Below are positions 33,500 to 41,884 of a DNA stretch of 64,000 nucleotides, piece after piece. Every line of letters begins with the position of its first letter. Position 1 is the first letter of the stretch. A program made the position numbers and the translations under genes. Below the pieces are notes generated by a model. It did no database searches. It worked only from the letters and a program-made list of their open reading frames with translations, and was not told where the DNA came from. Source of the stretch: Holophaga sp. Its GTDB lineage: Bacteria > Acidobacteriota > Holophagae > Holophagales > Holophagaceae. Where the stretch lies: the NCBI GenBank assembly GCA_016715205.1, contig JADKBC010000049.1, forward strand, positions 124,001 through 188,000, in the 5' to 3' direction.

Positions 33500-34402
33500 A
33501 TGGTTCCTGAACCCATTCTTCTGGTGGATGACGAGCCGGAGTTGCGGGTTTCCCTGCGGGAAGCCCTGCAGGCCGATGGGTATTCGGTGATGGAGGCCGA
33601 TGGCGCGGAAACGGCCCTGGCCATGATCGAGCGCACGCACTATCCCGTGATCGTCACGGATCTGAATATGCCTGCGGGACAATCCGGGCTGGATTTGATC
33701 AAAGAGGTCAAGGCCAGGGACCCCAAATCCCTGTGTGTTGTGATTACAGGCTTTGCCACCCTGGACACCTCCATCGAAGCCATCAAGCGCGGCGCCTACG
33801 ATTTCCTGCAAAAGCCTTTCAAGTTGGAAGCCCTGGAAGCTGTGCTGGACCGAGCGCTCGAATTCTCTCGCCTGCAGCGGCGTCTCGATACGTATCAGAG
33901 TGATCTGGAATCCCGGGTGCTGGCTCGAGTGGCCGAAATGAAGGCCTTTCAGGAGGATGTGCTCTGCCTCAACGGCCTGCTTCGGAATGCGCTGGGTGAA
34001 ACGGAAGAAGGCCCCATGGTTGGTCCCTTTCTGGACTACCTCAAGACCCGCTTTAGTCCCGACGGGTTCGTACTGTTTTTGTCGGGGCCTTCGGGCACCT
34101 GGACCATCCTGAAACGCGAGGGTCAGCGCCCCTGGACCGCCTCCCACGATCTTCCCAAGGCCGAGCAATTCTCTGAAATGCTCGAATGGGGCCGGGAATC
34201 CGGTTACGCAGATGGCTATCTGGTGCCCCTTCGTCACGCTCAGCGCACCCTGGGGGCAGTATTTTTGGGCTTTGAATCCCGCTCCGCCTTTTCTGCTGAG
34301 GACCCTGTTTTCCAACTCTGGTGCAACCAGGTGATCGCAGCGCTGCACAGCCTGCATCGCACCCGCGCCTATGCGGCGGCTCAGGCTGCCAAGCGAGTCT
34401 AA
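33500..34402 (+). CDS. Response regulator with C-terminal GAF-like domain
   Basis: 300 residues. The receiver (1-120) is closely similar to that of the preceding protein (VDDEPELR, FTDLNMP-like TDLNMPAGQSG with Asp54, KRGAYDFLQKPFKLEALE), suggesting duplication. A coiled-coil linker (about 125-165) leads to a GAF-like C-terminal domain (about 175-290, VLFLSGPSGTWTILKREGQRPW). No DNA-binding or enzymatic domain is seen, so it may act by protein contact. ATG 33500 begins 1 bp after the preceding stop. Confidence 0.85.
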   Translation: MVPEPILLVDDEPELRVSLREALQADGYSVMEADGAETALAMIERTHYPVIVTDLNMPAGQSGLDLIKEVKARDPKSLCVVITGFATLDTSIEAIKRGAYDFLQKPFKLEALEAVLDRALEFSRLQRRLDTYQSDLESRVLARVAEMKAFQEDVLCLNGLLRNALGETEEGPMVGPFLDYLKTRFSPDGFVLFLSGPSGTWTILKREGQRPWTASHDLPKAEQFSEMLEWGRESGYADGYLVPLRHAQRTLGAVFLGFESRSAFSAEDPVFQLWCNQVIAALHSLHRTRAYAAAQAAKRV

Positions 34403-34407
34403 ACACC

Positions 34408-35430
34408 ATGCGCAACCCGGCATTTGACCTTCTCTGGACGGGGCTGGAGGGGCTGGACGCAGGTTCCGTGAGCGGCCCTGAGGCCGGTGCCATCATCCTG
34501 TTCAGTCGTAACCTTGATCCGGATCCCAAGGTGGGTCCGGAACGATGCCACGCCTTGATCCGGGGGCTGCAGGCACGATGGGGGCAGGGCACCCGCCTGG
34601 CGGTGGCGTTGGATCAGGAGGGAGGCGCGGTTTCCAGGTTGCGGGTGTGGGCTGGCCCCACGCCCAGTTTGCGGCACATCTGGGAGCGGGGCGGGGTCAC
34701 TGCCTGTGCCCGGTGGGGCGCCCTCTGGGGCCAAGGGCTGCGCCTGCTGGGTTTCAACGTGGATTTTGCGCCGGTGGCAGATCTGTGGGACGGCCATCCC
34801 GGCACCGGTCTGGGGGATCGTTGTGCCAGCCTTGACCCGCATAAGGTCGCCCTGGCGGCGGGCGCCTTTCTTGCAGGGCTGGAAGGCACAGGGGTGCGGG
34901 GGTGTTTGAAACACTTTCCTGGATTGGGGGGCACCCAGGTGGATAGCCATCTGGCGCTGCCGGAATTGGAGGATGCGGATCAACGCCATCGCAACCTCCA
35001 GCCCTTTTTGGCGTTGGCCCATCCGGATCGGCTGGTGATGGTTGCCCATTTGAGAACACCGCAGACCGACGGTCTGCCGGCCAGTCTTCACCGTGCTTCC
35101 GTTGCTGGGAATCCCTGGGGCATTCAAGGCCGCTGGATTCCCGATGACCTGGAGATGGGCGGGTGTGGTGAGTGGGATTGGAACACCCGGGTGCGGCTCT
35201 GCCTGGAGTCGGGGCATCAGGCCCTGTTGGTTTGTCAAACAGCTAAGGGCATTGATGCCTGCGCCACGGCACTGGGCACCATGCCGGAGGCACTCTGGGC
35301 ACCTGCCCGGGAACAGTTTCTCCAGTTGCGGAAAAACCTCCTTCCGCACGATTCCGCGCCCTTTGACCAGGCAGGCTGGAGCGTTTGGCGGTCGGAACTG
35401 CGCGCAGAGGCCGAAGCGTTCCAGCTCTGA
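34408..35430 (+). CDS. Glycoside hydrolase family 3, beta-N-acetylhexosaminidase-like (NagZ-like)
   Basis: Cytoplasmic GH3 enzyme of 340 residues; no signal peptide. Family marks: GAIILFSRNL near the N terminus, VALDQEGGAVSRL, NVDFAPVADL, the NagZ-type acid/base loop CLKHFPGLGGTQVDSHLALP, and the nucleophile region DDLEMGG. NagZ-type enzymes cut GlcNAc-anhydroMurNAc in cell-wall recycling. The spacing and motifs fit, but the protein is divergent in the C-terminal third. It lies 5 bp after the receiver gene. Confidence 0.85.
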   Translation: MRNPAFDLLWTGLEGLDAGSVSGPEAGAIILFSRNLDPDPKVGPERCHALIRGLQARWGQGTRLAVALDQEGGAVSRLRVWAGPTPSLRHIWERGGVTACARWGALWGQGLRLLGFNVDFAPVADLWDGHPGTGLGDRCASLDPHKVALAAGAFLAGLEGTGVRGCLKHFPGLGGTQVDSHLALPELEDADQRHRNLQPFLALAHPDRLVMVAHLRTPQTDGLPASLHRASVAGNPWGIQGRWIPDDLEMGGCGEWDWNTRVRLCLESGHQALLVCQTAKGIDACATALGTMPEALWAPAREQFLQLRKNLLPHDSAPFDQAGWSVWRSELRAEAEAFQL

Positions 35431-35469
35431 AGCCTGAATCCGCTATTCTGGAGCCTTCAAGGAGCACCC

Positions 35470-36066
35470 ATGGTTGAACGCGGCTACTATCCGCCCATCG
35501 TCATCGAAGAAACGCCTCGCGGTGAGCGCAGCTATGACATCTATTCCCGTCTGCTCAAGGACAACATCATCTTCCTGGGCACGGCCATCGACGACAGTGT
35601 GGCCAACGCGCTGGTGGCGCAGATGCTGTTCCTGGAATCCGAAGATCCGGACAAGGACATTCAGATCTACATCAACAGCCCGGGTGGCAGTGTAACGGCG
35701 GGTTTGGCCATCTACGACACCATGCAGTTCGTGAAAAATGACATCGTCACCTACTGCATTGGTCAGGCGGCCAGCATGGGGGCGTTGCTGTTGTCCGCGG
35801 GCACCAAGGGCAAGCGTTTTGCGCTGCCCAGTAGCCGCATCATGATTCACCAGCCTTCGGGCGGGGCCCAGGGCCAGGCCACGGAAATCGAGATCACCTA
35901 CAAGGAAATTCAGCGCCTCAAGGATATGCTCACGGAAATCATGGCCAAGCACACGGGCCAGCCACTGAAGAAGTTGGCCAAGGACATGGACCGCGACTAC
36001 TTCATGAGCGGTGCAGAAGCGCTGGAGTACGGTCTCATCGACAAGGTTCTCAGCGAACGGGTTTGA
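35470..36066 (+). CDS. clpP: ATP-dependent Clp protease proteolytic subunit
   Basis: Serine peptidase that forms the double heptameric barrel and degrades proteins fed by ClpX or ClpA. 198 residues with the catalytic triad: Ser102 in GQAASMGALL, His127 in RIMIHQPSG and Asp176 in MDRDYFMS. YINSPGGSVTAGLAIYDTMQ is the family signature. AAGGAG lies just upstream of ATG 35470. No clpX or tig follows; tig is at 48.2 kb. Confidence 0.97.
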   Translation: MVERGYYPPIVIEETPRGERSYDIYSRLLKDNIIFLGTAIDDSVANALVAQMLFLESEDPDKDIQIYINSPGGSVTAGLAIYDTMQFVKNDIVTYCIGQAASMGALLLSAGTKGKRFALPSSRIMIHQPSGGAQGQATEIEITYKEIQRLKDMLTEIMAKHTGQPLKKLAKDMDRDYFMSGAEALEYGLIDKVLSERV

Positions 36067-36122
36067 TTCTGTCCGGGGGATCGGCTTCGGCCTTTGGCCT
36101 GCGCCTACACCCCCGGGCCCCC

Positions 36123-36155
36123 AAGCGCTTTCGTGGCGGAGCCACGGAAGCGCTT
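36123..36155. repeat. Long hairpin in the clpP-epimerase intergenic region
   Basis: AAGCGCTTTCGTGGC (36123-36137) can pair with GCCACGGAAGCGCTT (36141-36155) over 15 positions with one T-G wobble and a 3-nt loop. No T tract follows. The surrounding 234 bp has no open frame of interest and carries an 18-nt direct repeat (36077-36094 and 36257-36274, one mismatch). Confidence 0.5.
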
Positions 36156-36300
36156 GCGCTATCCGATCTACCTGCGGTGGTCGTCAGCCTGTGACTACGG
36201 CCTTGGGAGACGGTGCAATTTCGCCTCGGAGTCTTGGCAGCGTGGTGGACGGCACTGGGATCGGCTGCGGCCTTGAGGCGGCTGTGATATCGTTCCTGGG

Positions 36301-37173
36301 ATGGACTCATGTTTCATTGGTAATCCTGAGCTTCGGGCGGAATTCACGGCCCGGGGTGCGGAGTTGCGCCGCTTGCAGGTGGCCCAGGGGCCGGACCTGC
36401 TGTGGAATGGGGATCCAGAGGTGTGGGGCCGCGTTTCCCCGGTGTTGTTTCCTGTTGTAGGGAAGCTCAAGGATGGGCTGTTGCTCCACGGCGGCAACAG
36501 CTATCCCATGGGCCAGCACGGCTTTGGCCGGGATCGGGATTTCCAGCTGGTGAGACTTACGCGCGAAAGTTGCACCTGGTCCCTGAAGGATGATGAAGCC
36601 ACCCGTGCGCAGTACCCCTTTCCCTTCGAACTGCGAATCACGTACACGGTAGAAGGCTTCACCTTCCGGGCCGCCTTTGAGATTCGCAATCCAGGGACGA
36701 AAGCCCTGCCCATGAGCCTGGGCGCCCATCCCGCCTTTCGCTGGCCCTTGCCGGGAGGGCAACGGGAAGGGCATCGCATCGAATTCGCCCAGCCAGAACC
36801 TGCTCCCATTTTGCGGCTCAAGGATGGCCTGCTGGACCCTCACCCCTCCGCCAATCCGGTGGATGGATCCCTGCTGCGGCTCCGCGATGAACTGTTTGCC
36901 CAGGATGCCCTGGTTTTCGATCAATTACGCAGCCGTGCCCTGCGCTTCTCCGCGCCGGGGAGCCTTGGGCTTGAACTGCACTGGGAGGGCTTTCAGCATC
37001 TGGGCCTGTGGACCAAGCCCGGTGCAGGGTTTCTTTGCATCGAGCCCTGGGCGGGATTGCCCAGCCCCGTGGATTTTGATGGGGAATTCAGCACCAAGCC
37101 GGGCGTCATGATTGTGGAACCCGGTGAAAGGCGTGCCTTTAGCTGGAGTGTGAAGGTGCTGCCCCGAAACTGA
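36301..37173 (+). CDS. Aldose 1-epimerase family protein
   Basis: Interconverts sugar anomers; the 290-residue protein resembles the LacX/YphB-type subgroup. Seen: the VSPVLFPVVGKLKDG region, MGQHGFGRDRDF (first catalytic-site His), SLGAHPAFRWPLPGG (second His) and CIEPWAGLPSP (catalytic Glu), with beta-sandwich text throughout. There are no sugar genes nearby to define a substrate. A non-coding gap of 234 bp precedes it. Confidence 0.88.
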   Translation: MDSCFIGNPELRAEFTARGAELRRLQVAQGPDLLWNGDPEVWGRVSPVLFPVVGKLKDGLLLHGGNSYPMGQHGFGRDRDFQLVRLTRESCTWSLKDDEATRAQYPFPFELRITYTVEGFTFRAAFEIRNPGTKALPMSLGAHPAFRWPLPGGQREGHRIEFAQPEPAPILRLKDGLLDPHPSANPVDGSLLRLRDELFAQDALVFDQLRSRALRFSAPGSLGLELHWEGFQHLGLWTKPGAGFLCIEPWAGLPSPVDFDGEFSTKPGVMIVEPGERRAFSWSVKVLPRN

Positions 37174-37228
37174 GCCTTTCTCTTATGGCCTTCCTCTGGG
37201 AAACTGGAAGATTGGCCTGGAGGAATGA

Positions 37229-38329
37229 ATGGCAGTTCAATGCGGCATCGTGGGGCTTCCCAATGTGGGGAAATCCACCCTTTTCAATGCGCTCACCCGG
37301 GCTGGGGCCGCCAGTGCCAACTACCCCTTTTGCACCATCGAACCCAATACGGGCGTGGTGGATGTGCCCGATGACCGCCTGACCAAGCTGGCCGAAATTG
37401 TGAAACCCATCCGGGTGCTGCCCGCGGCCCAGGAATTTGTGGATATCGCCGGACTCGTGCGCGGCGCCAGCAAGGGCGAAGGCCTGGGCAATGCCTTTCT
37501 CGCCAATATCCGAGAAACCGACGCCATCCTCCAGGTGGTGCGCTGCTTTGAAGACGGTGACATCACCCATGTGGAAGGCGGCGTGGAACCCACCCGGGAT
37601 CTGATGATCATTGACACCGAGCTGATCCTCAAGGACATGGAGGCCGTGGAGAAGGCCCTGGATCGCCATTCCAAGATAGCCAAGGGTGGCAATAAGGAAT
37701 CCCAAGCATTGGTGGTCGTGCTCGAGAAAGTAAATGCGGTGTTGAACGAGGGCCGCTGGGCCAGTTCGGCGGATTTGTACAAGGAAGAAGTGGCCCTGCT
37801 CAAGCCCTTCTGTCTGTTGACCCTCAAGCCCATGCTGTTGGTGGGCAACATCAGCGAAACGGACATCGCCAATCCCAGCGCCAATCCCCACTTTGCCCAC
37901 CTGGAACAGGCGGGCGCCGAGCGGGGCTGCCCTGTTATTCCCATTTGCTCCAAGCTGGAGGCCGAAATCCAGGAATTGTCGGAAGAGGAGCGCCCGATGT
38001 TCCTGGAGGAAGCGGGCCTGGCCGAGCCGGGCCTCAATGTGCTGATCCGAGGCTCCTTCCGCCTCCTGGGGCTGCAAACCTATTTCACCGCAGGCGTAAA
38101 AGAAGTGCGGGCCTGGACGGTGCCCATCGGCGCCACCGCCCCCCAATCCGCCGCGGCCATCCACACGGATTTCGAAAAGGGCTTCATTCGTGCCCAGGTC
38201 ATCGCCTTTGACGACTTCATAAAATTCGGCGGCGAACAGCCCGCCAAGGAAGCCGGCCGCATGCGTTCTGAGGGCAAGGAATACATTGTGCAAGACGGGG
38301 ATGTCATGCACTTTCTCTTCAACGTTTGA
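37229..38329 (+). CDS. ychF: Redox-regulated ribosome-associated ATPase YchF (Obg family)
   Basis: Obg-related P-loop protein that prefers ATP and binds ribosomes. 366 residues: G1 IVGLPNVGKSTLFNALT, switch text ASANYPFCTIEPNTGVV, G3 VDIAGLVRGASKGEGLGNAFL, and in place of NKxD the segment LVGNISETD (YchF is known for an altered G4). The C-terminal TGS-like domain has TYFTAGVKEVRAWTV and FIRAQVIAFDDFIKFGG. AATGAATG upstream contains no strong RBS except GGAGGA at about 37219. Confidence 0.97.
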   Translation: MAVQCGIVGLPNVGKSTLFNALTRAGAASANYPFCTIEPNTGVVDVPDDRLTKLAEIVKPIRVLPAAQEFVDIAGLVRGASKGEGLGNAFLANIRETDAILQVVRCFEDGDITHVEGGVEPTRDLMIIDTELILKDMEAVEKALDRHSKIAKGGNKESQALVVVLEKVNAVLNEGRWASSADLYKEEVALLKPFCLLTLKPMLLVGNISETDIANPSANPHFAHLEQAGAERGCPVIPICSKLEAEIQELSEEERPMFLEEAGLAEPGLNVLIRGSFRLLGLQTYFTAGVKEVRAWTVPIGATAPQSAAAIHTDFEKGFIRAQVIAFDDFIKFGGEQPAKEAGRMRSEGKEYIVQDGDVMHFLFNV

Positions 38330-38401
38330 CCCGGCCCTGGAGCAAGGTTAATTAAACTGGCTCCATTGGCCGAAGGGCAAACGTGAGGGAAATACCGTCC
38401 G

Positions 38402-39682
38402 ATGAACCGGCCCCGTTCTGAAAAACCTGTTGCTAGCGATCTTGCCATCGAGGATCCGGCCTTCATCGAAGCCGCTTTGCAGGCTTTGTTTGAATCGGAA
38501 GCGGAGTTTCCCATCAAGGTGGAAGGCACCAGCACCTTGCCCTATGCCTCGGTCATCAAGGAGATCCGGGGCAAGAACGAAATGCTGGTGCTCAAGCTGA
38601 TCCGGCCCTTGCCCCACGAACTGATGAATGGCGCCCTCTTCCAGGTGATTTTCCCCTGCGAGGATAAACGCTACCAGGCGCGGATCGCCTTTCAGGGCCG
38701 GGAGGGCTACCTCCAGTACAAGTTCACGCCACCCGTTTCACTCACCCATGCGGATCGCCGCATCGCCAAGCGGTTTCCCTTCCGTCCCCGGGAAAGTGCC
38801 TACGTCATCGCCCAGGATGGTCGGATTCCCGCCCTGGGTGTCGCAGGCCCCCTGGTCAACATCGGGCTGGGCGGTTTCGCCATGCGGGTGGATCGGGTGC
38901 TCAAGCTGGACGATGGCATGCGGGTACCCCCGAGCACGGCCCTGTTTGACCGGGAGCGGGTCTTTCCCCGTGTCCGTATCCAGGATCTGCCCCGGCTGCC
39001 GCTCCTGGAATGGCGAGGCATCGTGACCCACGCCACCGCACGGGGGGATGAAGTCATCCTCGGTTTTGACTTTGGGGAATTGACCGAGGACGAGGCCAGG
39101 TCGTTGGGGGATTGCCTCAATTTCCGAGAAAAATTGATGCGCGGCTCTGGCCACCCTACGGGACGCACCGAAGGCAGCACGCTCTTGCCGCCGGACGAAG
39201 CCCCGAGGAGGGTCGCCCGAACCGCCGTTGCCGCCAACGAAGAGGCTCCAGGGACAGATCCCCTGGCGCGCCTGCAGCGCCGATCGGCCAGGGTTCTGCT
39301 CTGCATGCCTGAAGGCGAGATGCGGGACAAGGTGCAGGCTCATCTCGCGGATCAGGGCATCGCTCGGTTGGAATGCCTGCCTGGCATCGACGAACTGAGG
39401 CCGCTGTTGCAGGCCAAGGGCGGCCAACCCGCCGCCGCGTGGGTGCTGTTGGACCTGAACCTGGCGGGTGGTGGCGATGTGGAGCCCCTGGCTGCCATGC
39501 GCACCCTTGAACGCGACCTGGGCGAGTTCGGGGGGCTTTCGCTGGTCATGCTTTGCGAACGGGTGGATCCCACCCTTTTCCTGGCGTTGGATACCAATAT
39601 CCGAGTTCTGCCCTACCTGCCTGCGGATGCCGAAGAAGAAATGGCTTGGAGCCAAGCCCTGGAAATGCTCAGCGTTTCTTGA
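38402..39682 (+). CDS. PilZ-domain protein with a receiver-like C terminus
   Basis: 426 residues. An N-terminal YcgR-like flagellar-brake type segment (about 30-115) precedes a PilZ domain (about 115-240): the c-di-GMP motif RRIAKRFPFRPRE (RxxxR) and NIGLGGFAMRVD in place of D/NxSxxG. After a Pro-rich linker, the last 130 residues (ARVLLCMPEGEMRDKVQAHL to MLSVS) resemble a receiver with a possible phospho-Asp in LLDLNLAGG. The usual KP motif is not evident. It is convergent with, and overlaps by 14 bp, the Ser/Thr kinase gene. Confidence 0.82.
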   Translation: MNRPRSEKPVASDLAIEDPAFIEAALQALFESEAEFPIKVEGTSTLPYASVIKEIRGKNEMLVLKLIRPLPHELMNGALFQVIFPCEDKRYQARIAFQGREGYLQYKFTPPVSLTHADRRIAKRFPFRPRESAYVIAQDGRIPALGVAGPLVNIGLGGFAMRVDRVLKLDDGMRVPPSTALFDRERVFPRVRIQDLPRLPLLEWRGIVTHATARGDEVILGFDFGELTEDEARSLGDCLNFREKLMRGSGHPTGRTEGSTLLPPDEAPRRVARTAVAANEEAPGTDPLARLQRRSARVLLCMPEGEMRDKVQAHLADQGIARLECLPGIDELRPLLQAKGGQPAAAWVLLDLNLAGGGDVEPLAAMRTLERDLGEFGGLSLVMLCERVDPTLFLALDTNIRVLPYLPADAEEEMAWSQALEMLSVS

Positions 39683-41825
39683 CCTGGGCCAGTTTCACGG
39701 GCCCCTGGGGTGTCAGGCGCACCAGGTCGTCCTCAATGCGATTGCCGCCCCGAAGAATCGGATCCGCACCATCCTTGGCCAGCAGAATGCCACCCCGGGC
39801 ATTGCGGTGGATGACACATTCCTCCAGGGTGGCTTCTGCGTCCTGGAACAGCATGATGCCGGTGTCCTGGCCGTCCCGCACCACGCAGCGAACCAGCAGC
39901 AGGCTGCCACCCGGTTCCACCTTGGCGCCACTCTGGGCATTGCCAGCAATTTCGCAACCTTCCAACACGCCTCGGCCTTTGGCGCAGCAGAGCAGCCCCA
40001 CGGACTTGCCGTCGATGACTTTGCAGTCCTTCAGTTGGGCGGTGGCCTCGCGGTGAATCAACACGCCGGTTTGGCCGTTCTGGGAGATCTCGCACCCTTC
40101 CAGGGTGACGCTGCTATGCCCCATCACGGAGAGTCCAAAGCCACTATTTTGCCGAAGGTGGCATTGGCGCACCTGCACATTGGCGCCCCCGTGGGCATGG
40201 ATTCCCGACCCCTTGTGCTTGGTCAGTTCGCAACCCTCCAAGACCACCGAAGCCTTTTCCAGGGCCAGCAGTCCGGCGAATTCGCTGCCTTGGACCTTGC
40301 ATCGGCGCACCAGGAGCCGCGAATCGGCGCCAGCTTCGATGCCTCCGGCCCAAAGCTCCGTCAGTTCGCAATCCTCCATGGTGGCCTGGGCGCCCAGATC
40401 CAGAAGGAGCCCCACCCCTTTTCCGGTGGCGAGTTGGGTGCGATGGATCGCCAGGGTGGCGCTGGGGCCGATTCGAATTTGGGCACGGGTGGTTCCCGCC
40501 AGATGGCAATCCTCCAGGGTGGTGCTGGAGCCATCGCCCGTGGCAATCCCGTAGAGGCCATCGCCCTTGATCCGACAGCGGCTCACATGTAGCCCCACGC
40601 CTGGGGCGCCCTCCAGAATGGCTGAAGCGGAACTTTCAAGATCGCACCCTTCGAGGGCCAATTGCCCTGACTTCACCACCACGAGTGGGCTTGCATTCCC
40701 CCCAACCTGCTGAAGAGAAAGGCCCCGGAGGGTGACATTGCAGCCTTCCATTTGAAGGCAGGGCCCGCGGGGGGTTTCGAGGTTCACCCCAGCAGCATCC
40801 CCAGCGGCTGAGATGGTGATGTCCTTGTCGATGACGAGGGACTCCCGATACATGCCAGGCAGCACGGTGATGTGAGCCCCAGGCGCAGCCTGACGAAGGG
40901 CCACCCGGAGGCTGAGGCAGGTGGCACCTTGCCCCTTGCCCACGACAATGGGCGCTGTCGATGCTGGGACAGCGGGCTTGGGTGAGATAACCGAAGGGCC
41001 TGAGGTGGCTGTGGCCGCTTCCCGAATGGCGCGGGCGAGGGCTTCTCCGCTGGGGTAGCGATCCGCCGGCGATTTGGCCAGGGCTTTTCGGGTTACCTCC
41101 AGGATGGCTGGCGACAGGTTGCCGATTTCTTGCAGCGCCAGCGGTGCCGCAGATTTCCGCAAGATCGCATTGAGAATGCCCGTGGTGGTTTCCCCGGTGA
41201 AAGGCTTCCGGCCCCCGGTCAGTACCTCGTAGAGCATCACCCCCACGGCGAACAGATCCGAACTGGGGCTGCCCTTGCCGGTGTCGAGATACTCTGGTGC
41301 CATGTAGCTCACGGTGCCCATCCAGACGCCGTCATCGGTGAGGTTCGAGCGATCCACCAGGGCCACGCCGAAATCCGTGAGCTTGGCGAGAATGCGTGTG
41401 CCGTTCTGGGTCACCAGAATATTGCTGGGTTTCACATCCCGGTGCACGATGCTCCGCTCATGGGCGTAGGCCAAAGCCTCACAGGTCTGGGCCAGGGCTT
41501 CCAGAAGCTCCGCCTTGGTCAAGGAAGCCTGGGTGATCAGGGACTCCAGATCCTTGCCTTCCACGAATTCCATCACTAGGTAATGCAGGCCATCCTCTTC
41601 GCCAAAGTCGAACACCGTGACGATGTTGGGATGGTTCATCCCCGCCGTGGCCTTGGCCTCGCGCACAAATCGGGCCTGGGCCTCGGCGCCGAAACTGGTG
41701 CCCGGCAACACGGTTTTGATGGCTACTTGGCGATCCAGCACGCCATCCAACGCGAGCAGAACTTCGCCCATGGAGCCCTTGCCAAGGGTTTTCAGGATTT
41801 GGAATTTTCCGATTTTCTGGGGCAT
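39669..41825 (-). CDS. Serine/threonine protein kinase fused to a cysteine-ladder right-handed beta-helix
   Basis: 718 residues. Residues 1-265 form a complete Hanks-type kinase: glycine loop LGKGSMGEV, VAIKTVLP (Lys), HRDVKPSNIL (catalytic loop), LTDFGVAL (DFG) and YMAPEYLD. A Ser/Pro/Ala linker (about 270-290) leads to a long C-terminal domain (about 300-715) made of about 14 rungs with a period near 23 residues. Each rung repeats an L-[EK]-[GD]-C-[EKH]-[LIV] motif, so a ladder of Cys residues runs up one face; one rung has Thr instead (IHRTQLATG). I see no membrane segment. Parallel beta-helices bind polysaccharide or proteins; here the domain may sense a polymer or scaffold the kinase. 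No N-terminal signal. Confidence 0.93.
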   Translation of the reverse strand: MPQKIGKFQILKTLGKGSMGEVLLALDGVLDRQVAIKTVLPGTSFGAEAQARFVREAKATAGMNHPNIVTVFDFGEEDGLHYLVMEFVEGKDLESLITQASLTKAELLEALAQTCEALAYAHERSIVHRDVKPSNILVTQNGTRILAKLTDFGVALVDRSNLTDDGVWMGTVSYMAPEYLDTGKGSPSSDLFAVGVMLYEVLTGGRKPFTGETTTGILNAILRKSAAPLALQEIGNLSPAILEVTRKALAKSPADRYPSGEALARAIREAATATSGPSVISPKPAVPASTAPIVVGKGQGATCLSLRVALRQAAPGAHITVLPGMYRESLVIDKDITISAAGDAAGVNLETPRGPCLQMEGCNVTLRGLSLQQVGGNASPLVVVKSGQLALEGCDLESSASAILEGAPGVGLHVSRCRIKGDGLYGIATGDGSSTTLEDCHLAGTTRAQIRIGPSATLAIHRTQLATGKGVGLLLDLGAQATMEDCELTELWAGGIEAGADSRLLVRRCKVQGSEFAGLLALEKASVVLEGCELTKHKGSGIHAHGGANVQVRQCHLRQNSGFGLSVMGHSSVTLEGCEISQNGQTGVLIHREATAQLKDCKVIDGKSVGLLCCAKGRGVLEGCEIAGNAQSGAKVEPGGSLLLVRCVVRDGQDTGIMLFQDAEATLEECVIHRNARGGILLAKDGADPILRGGNRIEDDLVRLTPQGPVKLAQVKKR

Positions 41826-41884
41826 TCGGGCTCGGGCTCAGCGTCGTGCTGTTTTCCTAATCGGCCCGATGAGGCCCAACTCAA

